Source of the DNA: JBKHYJ01 sp046565505
GTDB taxonomy: Bacteria; Acidobacteriota; Blastocatellia; UBA7656
DNA: 64,000 bases
NCBI GenBank assembly: GCA_046565505.1
Contig: JBKHYJ010000105.1
Span: 62,001 to 126,000 of the forward strand
Direction: 5' to 3'
The position numbers and the translations under genes were made by a program. Below are positions 60,457-64,000 of the stretch, piece after piece. Under the pieces are notes generated by a model. The model was not told the DNA's origin. It saw only the letters and a list, made by a program, of their open reading frames with translations, and searched no databases. Each line of letters starts with the position of its first letter. Within the stretch, counting starts at the first letter, position 1.

Positions 60457-61311
60457 CTAATCTTCAGTGAACTCGAAGCCGAAACCGGTCAGCTGTTGGA
60501 ATTCATCGTTACTTCTCAGGCTGGCGAAATCAAGATCACGCCGCGCGTGCGGGCGATGAACGGAACGTATCGCGATCGCGCGGCGCAAAGCGTCGAGGGC
60601 TTTGTGGGGATCATTCAGGCGGGCGTAAGCAGCAGCGAGCGAGTACAACACGTGGTCGGCGCGGGGCTGGGCCTTAAGCGACTTCTCAAACAGATCAACC
60701 GCTTCGCGTACGCTACCTCTGTTAAGCTCGAAAACTCCCTGATCGTAAAGCGCATCCGGGTTACGCGGGGCGGAAGGCGCGCGGGCGAGACGTTGTTCGC
60801 AGATCGCCAGATAAGTGCGGGCGCGCGCAACTATCTCTGCCTGGTCGCTGAAATCGGTGAGAATCTTTTCAAAAGACGACTTTGAAGCAGAAAAGTCATG
60901 GCGGTTGAATGACCTCAAAGCCTGCTCGAAGGCGCGCACGGCGGCGAGCGCCCCGGGCGTCGGAGACTTCTTCGGCGGGGCCTGCACGGCTTTAGCGGGG
61001 TGATTCGCGCCGGCCGTCATGTCTTTGCCGGCGGGCCGTTTTGCGACAGGTTTCTTGACGTTTTTGGAAGCGTCGGCCTTCGCGGCTTTGGCCTTCGGCA
61101 GGACCTTTTTGCCCTTTGAATCGGCGGCCTTTTTCGCAGGTGATGCTTGCTTCTTGCTTTTAGCCGGGGCGGCCTTTTTCGATTTCGGCGCAGTCGTTAT
61201 ATTCCCCGGCCTTTGAGGCTTCTTTGAAGCAGCCTTCTTACCTTTCGTAGCTCGAACTTTTTGCGACGAAGGAGAGCGGCTCTTGTTAGCTTTAGTAATA
61301 AGGCTGCCCAT
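60457..61311 (-). CDS. TPR protein with histone H1-like N-terminal tail
   Basis: About 284 residues in two halves. Residues 1-115 are made almost entirely of Lys, Ala, Pro and Ser (KKAAPAKSKKQASPAKKAA and similar), like eukaryotic H1 tails or the bacterial histone H1-like proteins. Residues about 120-275 contain three TPR-like helical pairs (FEQALRSFNRHDFSASKSSF; LYDQGVFELNRGSVREAVDL; YSLAAAYARLNDPHKALDAL). The tail could bind DNA or RNA. The second of two ATG codons is better placed after GGGGAG. It is followed by yvcK, 30 bases away. Confidence 0.78.
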   Translation of the reverse strand: MGSLITKANKSRSPSSQKVRATKGKKAASKKPQRPGNITTAPKSKKAAPAKSKKQASPAKKAADSKGKKVLPKAKAAKADASKNVKKPVAKRPAGKDMTAGANHPAKAVQAPPKKSPTPGALAAVRAFEQALRSFNRHDFSASKSSFEKILTDFSDQAEIVARARTYLAICEQRLARAPSAPRNPDALYDQGVFELNRGSVREAVDLFEKSLKAQPRADHVLYSLAAAYARLNDPHKALDALRRAIAIRSVHRPHARRDLDFASLRSNDEFQQLTGFGFEFTED

Positions 61312-61381
61312 CATCTCCCCAGAGGTTGAGAATGAACCAGGTACGCGATTAAATCTTGCACATACGCCAGTTTGTGAGTCT

Positions 61382-61410
61382 TTTATATCAACAATTTATC
61401 GGCAAGTCAA
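61382..61410 (-). promoter_or_regulatory. promoter of the TPR/yvcK transcript
   Basis: Minus strand: TTGACT (61405-61410), 17 bases, TATAAA (61382-61387). The expected start is about 65 bases before the TPR gene. Confidence 0.75.
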
Positions 61411-61597
61411 GAAAATAGCTATGGCTGATAAGGCATTATTCATGGGCCTTTCGCATACCTGCGGGCCTTCTTGCCGCCTAAGTTTAAAGAACTTCATATT
61501 TAGCTCGTTTAAATTCATAGATCCCCGCGGAAAAAACAGTTTACGACATTCAAGCTTAACTATTCTTTCAATTACAGGAATTACCCGGCCCGCCGGA

Positions 61598-61627
61598 TTG
61601 CCAGCTTGTGAAGTGTAAATATATAAT
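61598..61627 (+). promoter_or_regulatory. promoter of hemD
   Basis: TTGCCA (61598-61603), 18 bases, consensus TATAAT (61622-61627). The leader would be about 50 bases. Confidence 0.7.
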
Positions 61628-61682
61628 CTGCTAGGATTTAGGTGTATTTGTATGTCGGGGGACCTCTTAAGAAGCAAATTGA

Positions 61683-62543
61683 ATGGAAGAGCCTGAAAAA
61701 ATCTACCCCGTTGAGCCCGGCTCGCGTGACGCTATAACGCGGCCGCTTAAGGGAAAAACGATTCTCATAACCAGGGCGCGAGCCCAAAGCGCAGAAATGA
61801 CTATGCGCCTTGAGCAGCTCGGCGCGACGGTCATCCACTGCCCTACAATCGAAATTGTCGAGCCAGTCAGCTGGGCGGCGCTCGACGCTGCTATAAATGA
61901 ATTAAACACCTATGACTGGCTCGTTTTCACTAGCGCGAATGGGGCGGAGTTTTTCTTTCGCCGGTTAGGTCAGAAGCGGCATGATTATGCCTCTTCGATG
62001 GGCAACATGGTCGTCTGCGCCATCGGCCCCGCGACCGCGAAAGCCATTGAAAAGTCAGACATCCCTGTTAACGTGATCGCCGAGGATTCAAAAGCGGAAG
62101 GGGCCCTCGCGGCCATCGTAGAGCATGCAGGCGGCGCGGACAGAATTCCAGGGTTGAGGTTTCTCATCCCTCGCGCCCGAATCGCCAGAGAGGTCTTGCC
62201 TGTTGAGTTGCGCAACCTGGGCGCTTACGTAAATGCGGTAGAGGCTTATCGGACAGCCAGGCCGGAGGCGGACCCCGGCGGCATAATATGCCTCTTCAAA
62301 GAAGGCGCCGTGGATGCGATCACCTTCACGAGTTCATCCACGGTCTCTAATTTTGCCGCGCTCGTTGGCCTGGGCGACCTGTCAACTTTATTGCGGGGCA
62401 CTATCGTCGCGTGCATAGGGCCCGTCACGGCTGCGACGGCGCTGGATTACGGGCTTGCAGACGTGGTTCAACCGGATGTGTATAATGCGACCGCCCTGGT
62501 CGAAGCTATAGTTAAAGCAATGGGCGGCGAATTAGAAGCTTAG
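61683..62543 (+). CDS. hemD: uroporphyrinogen-III synthase
   Basis: Cyclises hydroxymethylbilane to uroporphyrinogen III, the substrate of CobA elsewhere in this window. 286 residues. KGKTILITRARAQSAEM near the start, the YDWLVFTSANGAEFF block and DAITFTSSSTVSNF near 220 are the HemD signatures; PVTAATALDYGL is the late conserved motif. Overall similarity in this family is low, but the pattern is clear. The Shine-Dalgarno sequence is weak. Confidence 0.92.
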   Translation: MEEPEKIYPVEPGSRDAITRPLKGKTILITRARAQSAEMTMRLEQLGATVIHCPTIEIVEPVSWAALDAAINELNTYDWLVFTSANGAEFFFRRLGQKRHDYASSMGNMVVCAIGPATAKAIEKSDIPVNVIAEDSKAEGALAAIVEHAGGADRIPGLRFLIPRARIAREVLPVELRNLGAYVNAVEAYRTARPEADPGGIICLFKEGAVDAITFTSSSTVSNFAALVGLGDLSTLLRGTIVACIGPVTAATALDYGLADVVQPDVYNATALVEAIVKAMGGELEA

Positions 62544-62634
62544 GCCGCGTATGGCGCGACAGCCTGGAATCCGCCTCCCGCCGCTGCAATAATATTTCCC
62601 GCGAACGTTCACTAAAGCAGTTGCCAGGTAGTTT

Positions 62635-63867
62635 ATGAAAATGACCCGCAGAGCCAAACATGCTAAAGCCGTCGCGGCCTCGCTGCTTCTGCTCGCGGCG
62701 CTATCGGCCGCCAGGCCCGCTTCCGCCCGCTCACCCCAGGATCAGCACAAGCGCGGGGACGAGCAGGATGCTGTGCGACTGAACGCCACCCTCGTGCAAG
62801 TGCCTGCGGTCGTCACCGACCGCGGCGGGAAGTTTGTCACAGATTTATCGCAAAATGACTTCGCGATCTTCGAGGACGGTAAGCGGCAGGAGCTTGCCGT
62901 CTTCACGGCGGTGAAGCAGCCATTCAACGCGGTTCTGGTGCTTGACACATCCAACAGCGCGCAGGACAGGCTCCGCGCTATTCAGAACACGGCAGTGAGC
63001 TTCACGCGCCAGCTCGGGCCGGGCGACCGAATGATGGTCATCTCTTTCGACAACGAAGTGAAACAGCTGACAGACTTCACGAGCGACGCCAGAGAGCTTG
63101 AGGCCGCCATCAGGGCCACGGAGTCCGGGTTCGGCAAGCTGATGTACGAAGCGATGACACGCGCGCTCGAACAACTGAAGGGCGTCGAAGGCCGCCGCGC
63201 CGTGATTCTCTTCAGCGACGGGATCGACATGCGCAGCATAGACGCCACGGCGGAGAGCACTACTCGAATGGCGGAAGAGATGAACGCCGTCATCTACTTC
63301 GTCAAATTCGACACGCGGTGGTGGATGGAGGCGGAAGCCCGCAGGCACCAGGCCGAGAATAAAAAATCGAAGCTGCCATTCGACGTGGACGGACGGATAC
63401 CGCTCCCACCAGAGTACGGCGGCCCCGACCCGACAAACCCCGAGATACCAAAGCCTGATTCGCCGCGCATCGAAATCAGTTCCGGCGGAATCGAGGCGAG
63501 GGGCCCGGGGTCGCGGCCGACGGCCACCAGGAGCCCGGGGACCGGCCCGGAACGCCCAGACACAATGGCCGGCCGCGAGTCTGCCGACCCGATAGCCCAG
63601 AATCTAGATAAACTCTATGGCGAGGCCGACGCTTATTTACAAACGCTCACGGCGCGGACCGGCGGCAGGGTATTTCAGGCCGAGACATTTGAGAATACGC
63701 GGTCCGCGTTTGCCATGATCGCCGACGAAATGCGCAACCTGTACGTGCTCGGCTACTACCCTTCGAGCAGTCGCGGCGATGGCAAGTATCACAAGATCAG
63801 ATTAGAAGTGAGGCGAAAAGCCGTCCAGGTTCGCGCACGCCCGGGATACAGGTCGCCCAAAGAATAA
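62635..63867 (+). CDS. exported VWA-domain protein, Acidobacterial type
   Basis: 410 residues. A signal peptide (about 12-32) precedes a short strand-rich region (VQVPAVVTDRGGKFVTDLSQ, FAIFEDGKRQELAVF) and a von Willebrand A domain with the MIDAS motif DTSNS (104-108). A Pro/Gly-rich insertion (about 265-310) interrupts the domain before VLGYYPSSSRGDGKYHKIRLEV. This order matches the VWFA-related Acidobacterial family, mostly found in Acidobacteriota. Ligand unknown. AGGTAG precedes the ATG. Confidence 0.9.
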   Translation: MKMTRRAKHAKAVAASLLLLAALSAARPASARSPQDQHKRGDEQDAVRLNATLVQVPAVVTDRGGKFVTDLSQNDFAIFEDGKRQELAVFTAVKQPFNAVLVLDTSNSAQDRLRAIQNTAVSFTRQLGPGDRMMVISFDNEVKQLTDFTSDARELEAAIRATESGFGKLMYEAMTRALEQLKGVEGRRAVILFSDGIDMRSIDATAESTTRMAEEMNAVIYFVKFDTRWWMEAEARRHQAENKKSKLPFDVDGRIPLPPEYGGPDPTNPEIPKPDSPRIEISSGGIEARGPGSRPTATRSPGTGPERPDTMAGRESADPIAQNLDKLYGEADAYLQTLTARTGGRVFQAETFENTRSAFAMIADEMRNLYVLGYYPSSSRGDGKYHKIRLEVRRKAVQVRARPGYRSPKE

Positions 63868-64000
63868 GCCGCGAGGGCACACGCACGCCTCACGGCAACC
63901 CCGTATCACGCAGCGGCTACACTAATTCGTGTAAGGGTCGCGCCCTACTCATCACCCCCGCCCGTTGAGATTCTTATTACTTACCATTGCGTTTCGCCTT

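Larger units (their letters stand above)
61312..61682. other. divergent intergenic region between the TPR gene and hemD
   Basis: A 371-base gap, more AT-rich than average. It contains one good promoter for each direction (listed separately), about 200 bases apart, and no gene. Confidence 0.6.

Noticed and set aside
63965..64000. Possible start of another gene (TTG followed by a hydrophobic stretch) at the window end
   Set aside because: Twelve codons without a ribosome binding site cannot be distinguished from chance.

Overview
The window looks like an ordinary chromosomal stretch of a high-GC, diderm bacterium, most likely Acidobacteriota (perhaps Blastocatellia). The strongest pointer is the last gene, whose VWA architecture is the 'VWFA-related Acidobacterial domain' type. 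Many lipoproteins and signal-peptide proteins fit this, but no rRNA or other phylogenetic marker is present, so the placement is an inference. I found no tRNA, rRNA, CRISPR array, insertion sequence or intact prophage.

Layout. 0-17 kb: a DUF547-radical SAM fusion, proS, guaB, a lipid kinase, a TPR protein, an AlbA_2/Schlafen-type protein, a helix-hairpin-helix lipoprotein, an asparaginase II/class V aminotransferase pair, a YkgJ protein and several membrane proteins. 17-27 kb: carB, dtd, then the classical tilS-hpt-ftsH block on the minus strand, in which Hpt has lost its catalytic residues; then an M15 peptidase and a DUF2071 protein. 27-33 kb: exported proteins (PEGA lipoprotein, trypsin-like protease, EXORDIUM/Phi-1-like protein, a large unknown), the last three each with its own promoter.

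33-47.6 kb is the most interesting part: a methionine and sulfur island. It holds metH, two YbjN-like secreted proteins, a homocysteine methyltransferase-MTHFR fusion, aspartokinase, a MoaD/ThiS-like sulfur carrier and a threonine-synthase-like enzyme on the minus strand, and divergently cobA-cysH-cysC-sulfite reductase. Three SAM-II riboswitches, each followed by an intrinsic terminator, lie here: one before the methyltransferase fusion and two in tandem before the threonine synthase/sulfur-carrier genes. In all three, the conserved GCUAAAC of the aptamer is complementary to the terminator loop. The divergent sulfate-reduction operon has its own promoter, a structured leader I do not recognise and an 18-bp terminator before cobA. 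The arrangement suggests that homocysteine is made here from O-phosphohomoserine with a protein-thiocarboxylate sulfur donor, under SAM control.

47.6-64 kb: a large secreted protein, a SnoaL-like protein, a diheme cytochrome overlapping an aldehyde dehydrogenase, alanine dehydrogenase, a surface-domain protein beside an AT-rich block with three operator-like repeats, the UDP-GlcNAc group glmS-glmU-yvcK, a histone-H1-like TPR protein, hemD and the VWA protein.
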